16,962 nucleotides of DNA, taken from JBGSYN01 sp041750975 (lineage in GTDB: Bacteria > Pseudomonadota > Alphaproteobacteria > Geminicoccales > Geminicoccaceae). The notes under the pieces are model-generated. The model ran no database searches. It was not told where the DNA came from and was given only the letters and a program-made list of their open reading frames with translations. The stretch is taken from NCBI GenBank assembly GCA_041750975.1, contig JBGSYN010000168.1:1-16962 (forward strand), written 5' to 3'. Made by a program: the position numbers and the translations under genes. Of this stretch, positions 1-6,339 are shown piece by piece (the first letter of the stretch is position 1; each line of letters begins with the position of its first letter).

Positions 1-172
1 CGAAGGCGCCGCCGAGGGCACCGACCGCACCGCCCGCTGCAGCGCCCGAGCCGGCGCCGACCAGAATCCGGCCCTCGCGTTCACCGGGACTGCCACAGGC
101 CGATAGCAAGACTACGGCACAGATAATCGTCAAGGTGGCACGCAGTCGGGGCCGACCGGGGCGGACTGCCAT
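1..172 (-). CDS. Glycine-rich lipoprotein, N-terminal part (3' end outside window)
   Basis: The ATG at 172-170 opens a frame that stays open to the window edge (57 codons seen). An SD-like GGAG lies just upstream of the ATG. The N-terminus is basic (RPGRPRLR), followed by a hydrophobic core and a lipobox LLSAC with Cys26. This predicts a lipid-anchored envelope protein processed by signal peptidase II. After Cys26 comes GSPGEREGR, then a Gly/Ala-rich stretch (about residues 39-57) resembling the glycine-zipper segments of outer-membrane lipoproteins of the Rcp/OsmB/SlyB kind. The start lies 17 bases after the stop of the PDZ-protein gene on the same strand, so the two are probably co-transcribed. 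The C-terminal part is missing, so the precise family is unknown. The lipoprotein call is firm; the function is open. Confidence 0.75.
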   Translation of the reverse strand, partial: MAVRPGRPRLRATLTIICAVVLLSACGSPGEREGRILVGAGSGAAAGGAVGALGGAF

Positions 173-189
173 TCTGTCTCCCGTCCATA

Positions 190-1185
190 TCAATAGCTTT
201 GCTGGAATCGCAGCCAGTCGTAACGGTCGGCGGAATGAAGGTCGAGTCGGATCGGCTGGCCACGCCGCCGCAAATCGAGCGGGACGTCGACACCCGGATC
301 GCCGAGCGCCCAGAGCTTGCGATAGAAATCGGCGAGGCCGTCGATCGGCTCGCTGCCGATATGGGTGATCCGGTCGCCCGGTCGCAGTCCGGACTGCGAC
401 GCCGGACTATCCTCGGCGATGCTCTGCACGATGATGCCGCGGCCGACCTCGCGGGCGTAAAGGCCCAGCCAGGGACGTCCTTCCGCGTCGCGCCGTCCTT
501 CGCTCAAAAGGTCGCCCATGATCGGCAGCAATTCGTCGACCGGGATGAACATATTGCCCGGCGACTGGATGCCGGGGCCGGCGGCGTTACGCACGGCGAG
601 CGAACCGACACCGACCAGGCGAAATTCCTCGTCGATCAGGGCAGCGCCGGCGAATGCGCCATAACCTGGCGTCGTGAATAGCGCATCGTCCAACAAATAT
701 TCCCAGTAGCCGGCGAATTCTCGCCGATCGGCCAGTCTTACCTGGACGCCCTGGAGGTCTCGATCGCGGCTCAGCACCAGTAACGAATTGCCGACCGCAA
801 GATCCGCGCCTCGGCCCAAGCGTACCGGCGACACCGCCAAGGGCTCGCGCGTGCGGACCAAGGCGAAGCCGCTCTCGTGATCGTAGGCGAGCACATCGGC
901 AGGGTGACGCACGCCGTCTTCGGCATAGATATCCACCGCCGAGGCTTCGAGCACGAGATATCCAGCGGTCAAGATCAGACCATTGCCGTCGATGACCACG
1001 CCGGTGCCCCTGCGCTCGCGGCCCAGCGTTTTGGCGGTTCTGGCCTCGACGGGTACCTCGGCATAGACACTTACGACCGCCTTGACGATGTCGGCCGGGG
1101 ATTCCGCGGGGGCGGCGTGGCTTGAAGTCGCCGCCACCGGCACCGCAAGAATCATCACCAGAATCGCACGAAGGGCCACCATCAT
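190..1185 (-). CDS. HtrA/DegP-like periplasmic PDZ protein lacking the catalytic triad
   Basis: 331 residues. A Sec signal peptide covers about residues 1-25 (hydrophobic run, then SSHA-AP). Residues about 30-215 follow the trypsin-like S1C fold, and 236-318 form a PDZ domain (WLGLYAREV, SPASQSGLRPGDRI, GL.DFYRKLW). The active-site blocks can be aligned but are degenerate: TAAHV reads TAGYL (His to Tyr76), the DLAV block reads GFAL (Asp to Gly106), and GNSGGPL reads AFAGAAL (Ser to Ala179). The protein is therefore predicted to be proteolytically inactive and more likely a scaffold, chaperone or peptide sensor in the periplasm. Two adjacent ATGs (1185, 1182) follow a GGAG-type SD. A lipoprotein gene follows 17 bases downstream. 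Fold assignment is good; the in vivo role is unknown. Confidence 0.8.
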   Translation of the reverse strand: MMVALRAILVMILAVPVAATSSHAAPAESPADIVKAVVSVYAEVPVEARTAKTLGRERRGTGVVIDGNGLILTAGYLVLEASAVDIYAEDGVRHPADVLAYDHESGFALVRTREPLAVSPVRLGRGADLAVGNSLLVLSRDRDLQGVQVRLADRREFAGYWEYLLDDALFTTPGYGAFAGAALIDEEFRLVGVGSLAVRNAAGPGIQSPGNMFIPVDELLPIMGDLLSEGRRDAEGRPWLGLYAREVGRGIIVQSIAEDSPASQSGLRPGDRITHIGSEPIDGLADFYRKLWALGDPGVDVPLDLRRRGQPIRLDLHSADRYDWLRFQQSY

Positions 1186-1235
1186 CGCCTTGCACTCCGC
1201 ATACAGGCATCCCCGGGGAGGGGATACGCGGTTAC

Positions 1236-1244
1236 ATTATCGCA
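1236..1244 (-). promoter_or_regulatory. Possible extended -10 promoter element of the PDZ-protein operon
   Basis: Read on the minus strand the sequence is TGCGATAAT: an extended -10 TGn followed by GATAAT (5 of 6 to TATAAT), about 50 bases before the start at 1185. No good -35 is visible. A small inverted repeat, ATCCCC (1209-1214) and GGGGAT (1220-1225), would lie near the 5' end of the transcript. Motif inspection only. Confidence 0.3.
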
Positions 1245-1328
1245 ACCAAGTTATTGATGATGTAGCTGAAGCGGGCTGCGGCAAGCCTTCAGAAATCTCT
1301 AATTGCGCCCGAAGCGTCTTTGCTCGGC

Positions 1329-1601
1329 TCAGGCGGCCTTGCTGAGCGAGCCGTTCGGCAGCTCGACATTGACCTCGAGCATCGAGAACCCGTCATGCCG
1401 TTCGATGTCCACCTTCAGATTCTTTTGATCGATCTCGACATATTTACGCACGACGTCGAGCAATTCCTGTTGCAGCAGGGGCAGGAAATCCGGGACGCCG
1501 GTCCCGGAGCGCTCGAGGGTCATCAAGACTTGCAGGCGCTGCTTGGCGGTTTCGGCCGACTGATCCTTCTGGGACCGCCGGAACAAGTCGAAAAGTCTCA
1601 T
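1329..1601 (-). CDS. minE: Cell division topological specificity factor MinE
   Basis: 90 residues, close to the usual MinE length. MinE forms a ring or wave that stimulates MinD ATPase, so that the MinCD inhibitor oscillates and the division septum is placed at mid-cell. The N-terminus MRLFDLFRRSQ is the amphipathic membrane-targeting segment. Residues about 14-35 (SAETAKQRLQVLMTLER) are the MinD-binding anti-MinCD helix, and the rest is the beta-rich dimerisation domain (DFLPLLQQELLDVVRKYV, then KVDIERHDGFSMLEVNVELP). The start is set at 1601: a strong GGAGGAG (1605-1611) precedes it, the N-terminus matches the family there, and the ATG overlaps the minD TGA as ATGA (1598-1601), implying translational coupling. 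An in-frame ATG at 1622 lies upstream of the SD and is unlikely to be used. Confidence 0.96.
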   Translation of the reverse strand: MRLFDLFRRSQKDQSAETAKQRLQVLMTLERSGTGVPDFLPLLQQELLDVVRKYVEIDQKNLKVDIERHDGFSMLEVNVELPNGSLSKAA

Positions 1602-2413
1602 GCGCTCCTCCGGAAAAGCCAATCGACAAAATTGCGCTTCGGTGGATTGATGAATCTGAGTTCGAGTTCCTCGCCCATGAGCCTGCTTACCGCATCCTTG
1701 TAGGCTTGCCCCGCCAGGGAGGGTTCATTCAAGATCACCGGCGTGCCGACATTGGAGGCGGCCAGGACCGCCTGATCCTGCGGAATAACGCCGAGCACGG
1801 GAATGGCCAGAATATCCAGGACATCCTCGAGCTTGAGCATATCGCCCCGGGTCACCCGCTCCAGATCGTAGCGGGTTAGCATCAGATATTGCTTGACGGG
1901 ATCCTTGCCCTCTTCGGCCCGCTTGCTCCGGCTGTTCAAGAGCCCGATGATACGATCGCTGTCCCGCACCGACGAGACCTCGGGGTTGGTGACGACGATG
2001 GCTTCGTCGGCGAAATAAAGCGCCATCTGCGCGCCGTGCTCGATCCCGGCGGGACTGTCGCAGATGATGTATTCGAACTCGTTGCGCAATTCCTCGATGA
2101 CCCTGGCGACACCTTCATTGGTCATCGCCGCCTTGTCGCGGGTCTGCGAGGTCGGAAGGATATAGAGATTCTCGACGCGCTTGTCTTGAATCAGGGCTTG
2201 TTTGAGGTTGATGCCGTCATTGATGACATTGATGAAATCGAAAACGACCCGGCGCTCGCAGCCCATGATCAGATCGAGGTTGCGCAGGCCGACATCGAAA
2301 TCGATCACCACCGTCTTCTGGCCGCGCATCGCAAGGCCCGTACTGATCGCGGCTGCTGTCGTGGTTTTTCCGACTCCACCTTTACCGGAAGTTACGACAA
2401 TGACTTTCGACAA
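1598..2413 (-). CDS. minD: Septum-site determining ATPase MinD
   Basis: 271 residues, normal for the family. This ParA/MinD-type ATPase binds the membrane as an ATP dimer, recruits MinC and is released by MinE. Visible features are the deviant Walker A GKGGVGKTT (about residues 10-18) with its signature Lys, DFDVGLRNLD (about 39-48), CDSPAGIE (Walker B region, about 118-125), and a C-terminal amphipathic helix RNFVDWLFRR (about 260-269), the membrane-targeting sequence. The start codon is TTG (2413-2411), placed five bases after a perfect AGGAGG (2419-2424). No in-frame ATG lies nearby, and the family N-terminus MSKVIVVTSGKGG begins here. The gene is second in minC-minD-minE and overlaps minE by 4 bases. 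Confidence 0.97.
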   Translation of the reverse strand: MSKVIVVTSGKGGVGKTTTAAAISTGLAMRGQKTVVIDFDVGLRNLDLIMGCERRVVFDFINVINDGINLKQALIQDKRVENLYILPTSQTRDKAAMTNEGVARVIEELRNEFEYIICDSPAGIEHGAQMALYFADEAIVVTNPEVSSVRDSDRIIGLLNSRSKRAEEGKDPVKQYLMLTRYDLERVTRGDMLKLEDVLDILAIPVLGVIPQDQAVLAASNVGTPVILNEPSLAGQAYKDAVSRLMGEELELRFINPPKRNFVDWLFRRSA

Positions 2414-2418
2414 CTGGA

Positions 2419-2424
2419 CCTCCT
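2419..2424 (-). promoter_or_regulatory. Strong SD (AGGAGG) fixing the TTG start of minD
   Basis: The minus strand reads AGGAGG, then five bases, then TTG. The strong SD probably compensates for the poor start codon. Confidence 0.8.
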
Positions 2425-2432
2425 AGGTTTCA

Positions 2433-2447
2433 CCACGCTCACCGTGG
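2433..2447. repeat. Small inverted repeat in the minC-minD gap
   Basis: CCACG (2433-2437) and CGTGG (2443-2447) form a perfect 5-bp stem with a 5-base loop, in the 39-base gap between the minC stop and the minD start. It could be an intercistronic RNA hairpin influencing minD translation or mRNA stability. There is no U-run, so it is not a terminator. Confidence 0.35.
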
Positions 2448-2452
2448 CGCTG

Positions 2453-3181
2453 CTAATCTTGAGCGAGGATCTGCAAGCGTTCGCCGTCGCAGACGATGCG
2501 CACTCGCTTGTTCATCATTTCCGGATCGATTTCCTCGTTGACCAGATGAATGCCGGCAATCGACACCAATTGCGCGTCCATCCGGTCGCAAAATATCATC
2601 GCCGATTCATCGCCGTCGATCCCGGCAAAGGCGCGGCCCCGCAAATGGCCGTAGACATGGATATGACCGGTTGCCGCCAGCTCGGCGCCATGACCTACGG
2701 TTGATAAGACCACCAGATCGCCGTCGTGCACGATGATCTGCTGGCCGCCGCGGATCGGGTCTTTAATGAACCTCGCCGCACCCTTCTTGGCGGGGCGGCT
2801 GTTGGCTTCCTTGGGGGCTAGCGGCCGCTCTTCCTGCTTGGCCGGACCGCCGGCGCCGAAGACCGCGAGATCGGCCTTGCGGGCCTCATCGTTCCAGGCC
2901 TCGCTGCCGTTCTGAATACCGACCGGGACCAGACGATGACGCCGCAATTCCTCGGCGAATTTCCGCAGATCTACCGGCTCCGTCGAGGCAATCGCACCGA
3001 CATCGATCACCAGCGGCGCATCCCTGAAGAAATCCGGCGAATGGGCGATCTTATCGACGAGATGCGGGACGAATTCGGGATCGTCGACGTCGGTAACGCG
3101 CAGCACCAACATGGTCTGCAGGGACCCACGCACCTGAAACGGATATTTACGCGCTGTTTCGGAAGCTCGTGCTGCCGTCAC
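2453..3181 (-). CDS. minC: Septum site-determining protein MinC (FtsZ assembly inhibitor)
   Basis: 242 residues. MinC is recruited by MinD and blocks FtsZ polymerisation near the poles. The N-terminal FtsZ-inhibiting domain covers about residues 13-105 (YPFQVRGS; LVIDVGA). A charged Ala/Pro/Lys-rich linker covers about 107-135. The C-terminal beta-helix dimerisation and MinD-binding domain follows (PIRGGQQI, GHIHVYGHLRGRAFAG, VNEEIDPEM). The usual RSGQ of the MinD-binding face reads RGGQ here. The start is GTG (3181-3179): an in-frame TGA lies 7-9 bases upstream, so nothing earlier is possible. The nearest SD (AGGAG, 3194-3198) is about 12 bases away, rather far. An out-of-frame ATG (3191) sits between SD and GTG. 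The gene is first in the min operon. Confidence 0.95.
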   Translation of the reverse strand: MTAARASETARKYPFQVRGSLQTMLVLRVTDVDDPEFVPHLVDKIAHSPDFFRDAPLVIDVGAIASTEPVDLRKFAEELRRHRLVPVGIQNGSEAWNDEARKADLAVFGAGGPAKQEERPLAPKEANSRPAKKGAARFIKDPIRGGQQIIVHDGDLVVLSTVGHGAELAATGHIHVYGHLRGRAFAGIDGDESAMIFCDRMDAQLVSIAGIHLVNEEIDPEMMNKRVRIVCDGERLQILAQD

Positions 3182-3201
3182 TCTTGGTCATTGCTCCTAA
3201 C

Positions 3202-3304
3202 ATCGCGCCAGTGACGTCGCCATCGCCCGAAATGATGCTTGGGCAGGCATCGGCGTAGCGTCGTCACTAACGTGACGGTTTGGTGACGTGACTATCGCGC
3301 CAGT
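3202..3304. promoter_or_regulatory. Repeat-rich control region upstream of minC
   Basis: The 124-base gap between trmFO and minC holds an 11-bp direct repeat ATCGCGCCAGT (3202-3212 and 3294-3304) framing a palindrome CGTCAC-TAAC-GTGACG (3262-3277) and further GTGACG units (3211-3216, 3284-3289). Recurrence of the same GTGAC half-site in both orientations suggests a transcription-factor operator for the min operon. No confident -35/-10 was found. The factor is not identified. Confidence 0.45.
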
Positions 3305-3305
3305 A

Positions 3306-4694
3306 CTAACCGGTTTCCGCCGATTGACAAGCGATGAGTGATGATTTTCGGCCGACTTCTACCCATTGGTTCAGACTTTTCAGGGCACGCCTCGCCATGG
3401 CGGGCTTGCGCTCCGCTTTTTTGGCCTTGACCGCCAGGGGCGGAAACAGGCCGAAATTGATATTCATCGGCTGAAAGTTCGCCGCATCCGCCCCCTGAGT
3501 GATGTGGTTGAGCAGGGCTCCGTGCGCGGATTCGGCAGGCGGCAGCTCCATCGTCTCACCGAGGGTTTCGGCTGCCGCGAAGAGACCGGCCATGAGCCCC
3601 ACGGCGGCACTCTCGACATAGCCCTCGCAGCCGGTGATCTGGCCCGCGAAACGCAGATGGGGACGCGCTTTCAGACGCAATTCCGGATCGAGCAGGGCAG
3701 GGCTCTTGATGAACGTGTTGCGATGCAGGCCGCCGAGCCTGGCGAATTCCGCCGCTTCGAGCCCCGGGATCATGCGAAAAATCCGGGCCTGCTCGCCATA
3801 ACGCAGCTTGGTCTGGAAGCCGACCATGTTGAAGAGCGTGCCGAGCGCATTGTCCTGGCGCAGCTGCACTACTGCATAGGGCCGTTCGCTGCTGCGGGGA
3901 TTGGTGAGCCCGACCGGCTTCATCGGCCCGAAGCGAAGCGTCTCGGCACCGCGCGCGGCCATGACCTCGATCGGCAGGCAGCCCTCAAAATAGGGCGTGC
4001 TCTGCTCCCATTCCTTGAATTCAGTTTTTTCACCGTCGATCAGCGCTTCAATGAATGCCCGATATTGCCGTTCATCGAGCGCACAATTGACATAGTCCGC
4101 AGTGCCGCCGCCAGGGCCGGGCTTGTCATAGCGCGACTGGAACCAGGCCTTGTCGAAATCGATGCTGTCCCGGTGGACGATGGGCGCAATCGCATCGAAA
4201 AAAGCGAGCTGATCCTCGCCGGTGGCGTCGCGAATGGCCTCGGCCAGTCCGGGTGCCGTGAGCGGGCCGGTGGCGATAATCGAAAGGCCCCAATCCTCCG
4301 GCGGCAGACCCGGCACCTCCTCGCGCCGGATCTCGATCAGCGGATGGGCTTCGAGCCGGCTGGTGATCTCATCGGCAAAGCCGTTGCGATCAACGGCCAG
4401 GGCTCCGCCCGCAGGCAGCTTGTGCCGGTCGCCGGCATGCATGACGAGCGAGCCGAGCCGGCGCATCTCTTCATGGAGAAGGCCTACGGCGTTGTTCAGC
4501 GCATCGTCCGAGCGGAACGAGTTCGAGCAGACCAGCTCCGCCAGCCGGTCGGTTTGGTGGGCGTCGGTACCGCGCGCCGGGCGCATCTCGTGGAGGATGA
4601 CGGGCACGCCCTTATGCGCAACCTGCCAAGCGGACTCTGATCCGGCGAGTCCGCCGCCGATGATGTGGACCGGACGAATGCCCTCTTTGCGCAT
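3306..4694 (-). CDS. trmFO: Methylenetetrahydrofolate-tRNA-(uracil-5-)-methyltransferase TrmFO
   Basis: 462 residues. TrmFO makes 5-methyluridine at position 54 in the T-loop of tRNA, using methylene-tetrahydrofolate as carbon donor and FAD/NAD(P)H as reductant, in the cytoplasm. Visible features are the FAD-binding Rossmann motif IIGGGLAGSESA (about 11-22), the family block LAELVCSNSFRSDD with Cys56, PAGGALAVDRNGFA (about 94-107), YFEGCLPIEVMAARG with Cys239 (the two cysteines of the catalytic scheme), and GQITGCEGYVESAAVGL in the C-terminal FAD domain. Length and motifs are complete, so it should be functional. ATG 4694-4692 follows a GGGA-type SD. It lies between ppx (76 bases upstream) and minC (124 bases downstream) on the same strand and need not share their operons. 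Confidence 0.95.
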   Translation of the reverse strand: MRKEGIRPVHIIGGGLAGSESAWQVAHKGVPVILHEMRPARGTDAHQTDRLAELVCSNSFRSDDALNNAVGLLHEEMRRLGSLVMHAGDRHKLPAGGALAVDRNGFADEITSRLEAHPLIEIRREEVPGLPPEDWGLSIIATGPLTAPGLAEAIRDATGEDQLAFFDAIAPIVHRDSIDFDKAWFQSRYDKPGPGGGTADYVNCALDERQYRAFIEALIDGEKTEFKEWEQSTPYFEGCLPIEVMAARGAETLRFGPMKPVGLTNPRSSERPYAVVQLRQDNALGTLFNMVGFQTKLRYGEQARIFRMIPGLEAAEFARLGGLHRNTFIKSPALLDPELRLKARPHLRFAGQITGCEGYVESAAVGLMAGLFAAAETLGETMELPPAESAHGALLNHITQGADAANFQPMNINFGLFPPLAVKAKKAERKPAMARRALKSLNQWVEVGRKSSLIACQSAETG

Positions 4695-4759
4695 CGAATT
4701 TCCCGCTTACCAATTGACCGTCGAGCCTAGCCGATCCGATGCCGCTTGAGTAGTGGCCC

Positions 4760-4777
4760 GGACTGCGAAATCAGTCC
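4760..4777. repeat. Perfect 6-bp inverted repeat at the ppx stop codon
   Basis: GGACTG (4760-4765) and CAGTCC (4772-4777) with a 6-base loop span the ppx stop codon. No T-run follows on the minus strand, so this is not a standard intrinsic terminator. It may still stabilise or end the ppk-ppx transcript. Confidence 0.35.
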
Positions 4778-6300
4778 TTGAACGGTTTGATCTTACTCTT
4801 GTCGAGATCGAGCGCCGAAGCGAGCCGCTTCAGACGTTTCTTGATGCTATCATCGGCAGGTGACGCATCGCCGCGACTGAGATAAAGGTTCAGCCGATCC
4901 GTTTTGATCTTGATTTTCGACCGTTTGAGAATGTCCGGAACGCCTCCCGAGAAGCGAAAGGCGAGGTTCAGGGCCAGGCCAAGCTGCTCCGCGCGCCGCA
5001 CCTCGCCTTCGGCCAATAGCCCTCGGATCGGCCCGATGGCCGTATCGTTGACCTCGCCTTCGTAGCGAATGAATAGGGTGTAGGCGAGGAACGCCCGCTC
5101 GCGATGAACGATGCCGGCGAGCGACAGTTGCGCCACATGAAAAAAGGTTTCGCGGGGGCGCGAGCCCGGATGGTTCTGCCAGCCGATATCGGAGAGGAAG
5201 CAGGCGGCGGCGCGCAGGCGATATTCGGCAGCCGGCTCTTTTTTGAAGATGGAGGCGCTCCATTCGATCAACGCCTTGCCGATATCGGGCAGCCTCGAAT
5301 CGCGCCGCGCGATGTCGGAGGTCCCTTCGAGCAAGGGATCGCGTGCCTGGGCACTGCTGCTAAGCTGCGAGAACAAACGACCCTCCCTGAGCCCGAAGGC
5401 CGAGAAGACGACGCGGTCGGGTTCGAGCAATGCTACCGTGTGGTCGAGTAGCCGGGCAGCCGCCTGGACGACGCTGACCCGGCTTGAGGGTGTTCCCGGC
5501 AGAGCGGCGATCTCATCATCGGAGAGACCCTTGAAAGCGCTGCCGATCGTTGCCGTCTGCTCGGGGGTCAGGAAATAGCCATGGACGACCCGCAAGGGAG
5601 CCCCGGTCATGGCGAGCCGAATCCGGGCGAGGGCGCGCCACGCACCGCCGACCACGAAGAAATCCATGCCGCGCGCCGCACCCTTGAAGCCGGCGGCAGG
5701 CTCGAACGCCTTTTCGATCAGTTTGTCGGCCTTCGCTGGACTGGCCTCGAGGGCTTCGGCCAAGGTCAGTGAGCCGAGTTCGAGGCTCAAGACCGGTCCT
5801 TTGGCGCCCCGCTTGTTGATGCTGGCAAGTTCGATACTGCCGCCACCGAGGTCGCCGACGATGCCCTTCGGCTCGTGAAAGCTCAATGCCACGCCCGCAG
5901 CGGTGAAGCGGGCCTCGTCATCGCCCGTCAGCACATTGACCGGAAGGCCCGTGATCTTGCGCGCGCGCTGGACGAATTTGGGGCCGTTCTGGGCGTGACG
6001 CACGGCAGCGGTGGCGACGATGTCGATGGCGTCGGCGCCGAAGCCGCGGGCGATCCGGCAATAGCGCTCGAGCGCACCTAACGCACATTCGACGCCGGCT
6101 TCATGCAGTTTCCCGGTCTCGACCATGCCTCGCGCCAGACCACACAGGCTTTTCTCATTGAAGAGCTGCAGTGGTGCTCGCGACAGCGAACGGTAGACGA
6201 CAAGACGGATCGAATTCGAGCCGACATCGATGATGGCGAACGGACTGATATCGGCTTCGGCCCGCCCGTTCGCGGGCCTTTCCTGACGAACGATGCGCAT
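4771..6300 (-). CDS. ppx: Exopolyphosphatase / guanosine pentaphosphatase (Ppx/GppA family)
   Basis: 509 residues, the long form. Ppx removes terminal phosphates from polyphosphate; GppA enzymes convert pppGpp to ppGpp. The ASKHA-fold N-terminal domain shows the phosphate loop IIDVGSNSIRLVVY (about 23-36, Asp25), ATAAVRHAQNG (about 96-106), LTGDDEARF with Glu129 (the catalytic position usually seen as GEEEA), and GDLGGGSIEL (about 149-158). The C-terminal helical HD-like region includes RLRAAACFLSDIGWQNHP and FHVAQLSLAGIVHRERAFLAYTLFIRYEG. The start ATG (6300) lacks a clear SD, and the homologous region begins about 20 residues later. It lies 39 bases downstream of ppk on the same strand, the classic ppk-ppx pairing. 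Polyphosphatase is favoured over GppA by this context. Confidence 0.92.
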   Translation of the reverse strand: MRIVRQERPANGRAEADISPFAIIDVGSNSIRLVVYRSLSRAPLQLFNEKSLCGLARGMVETGKLHEAGVECALGALERYCRIARGFGADAIDIVATAAVRHAQNGPKFVQRARKITGLPVNVLTGDDEARFTAAGVALSFHEPKGIVGDLGGGSIELASINKRGAKGPVLSLELGSLTLAEALEASPAKADKLIEKAFEPAAGFKGAARGMDFFVVGGAWRALARIRLAMTGAPLRVVHGYFLTPEQTATIGSAFKGLSDDEIAALPGTPSSRVSVVQAAARLLDHTVALLEPDRVVFSAFGLREGRLFSQLSSSAQARDPLLEGTSDIARRDSRLPDIGKALIEWSASIFKKEPAAEYRLRAAACFLSDIGWQNHPGSRPRETFFHVAQLSLAGIVHRERAFLAYTLFIRYEGEVNDTAIGPIRGLLAEGEVRRAEQLGLALNLAFRFSGGVPDILKRSKIKIKTDRLNLYLSRGDASPADDSIKKRLKRLASALDLDKSKIKPFKD

Positions 6301-6339
6301 TAAGGCGGCTTTTTCTGCTTTCGAGGCGTTTTCCGATGG

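Noticed and set aside
1602..1622. Longer MinE start at ATG 1622
   Set aside because: The ideal SD lies downstream of it, the family N-terminus begins at 1601, and the ATGA overlap with minD supports 1601.
3366..4640. Long plus-strand frame of about 424 codons opposite trmFO
   Set aside because: It is an antisense shadow of a GC-rich gene, low in family-like features; trmFO on the minus strand has complete motifs.
4760..4777. Intrinsic terminator at the end of ppx
   Set aside because: The hairpin is perfect, but it overlaps the stop codon and no U-run follows on the minus strand, so it is listed only as an inverted repeat.
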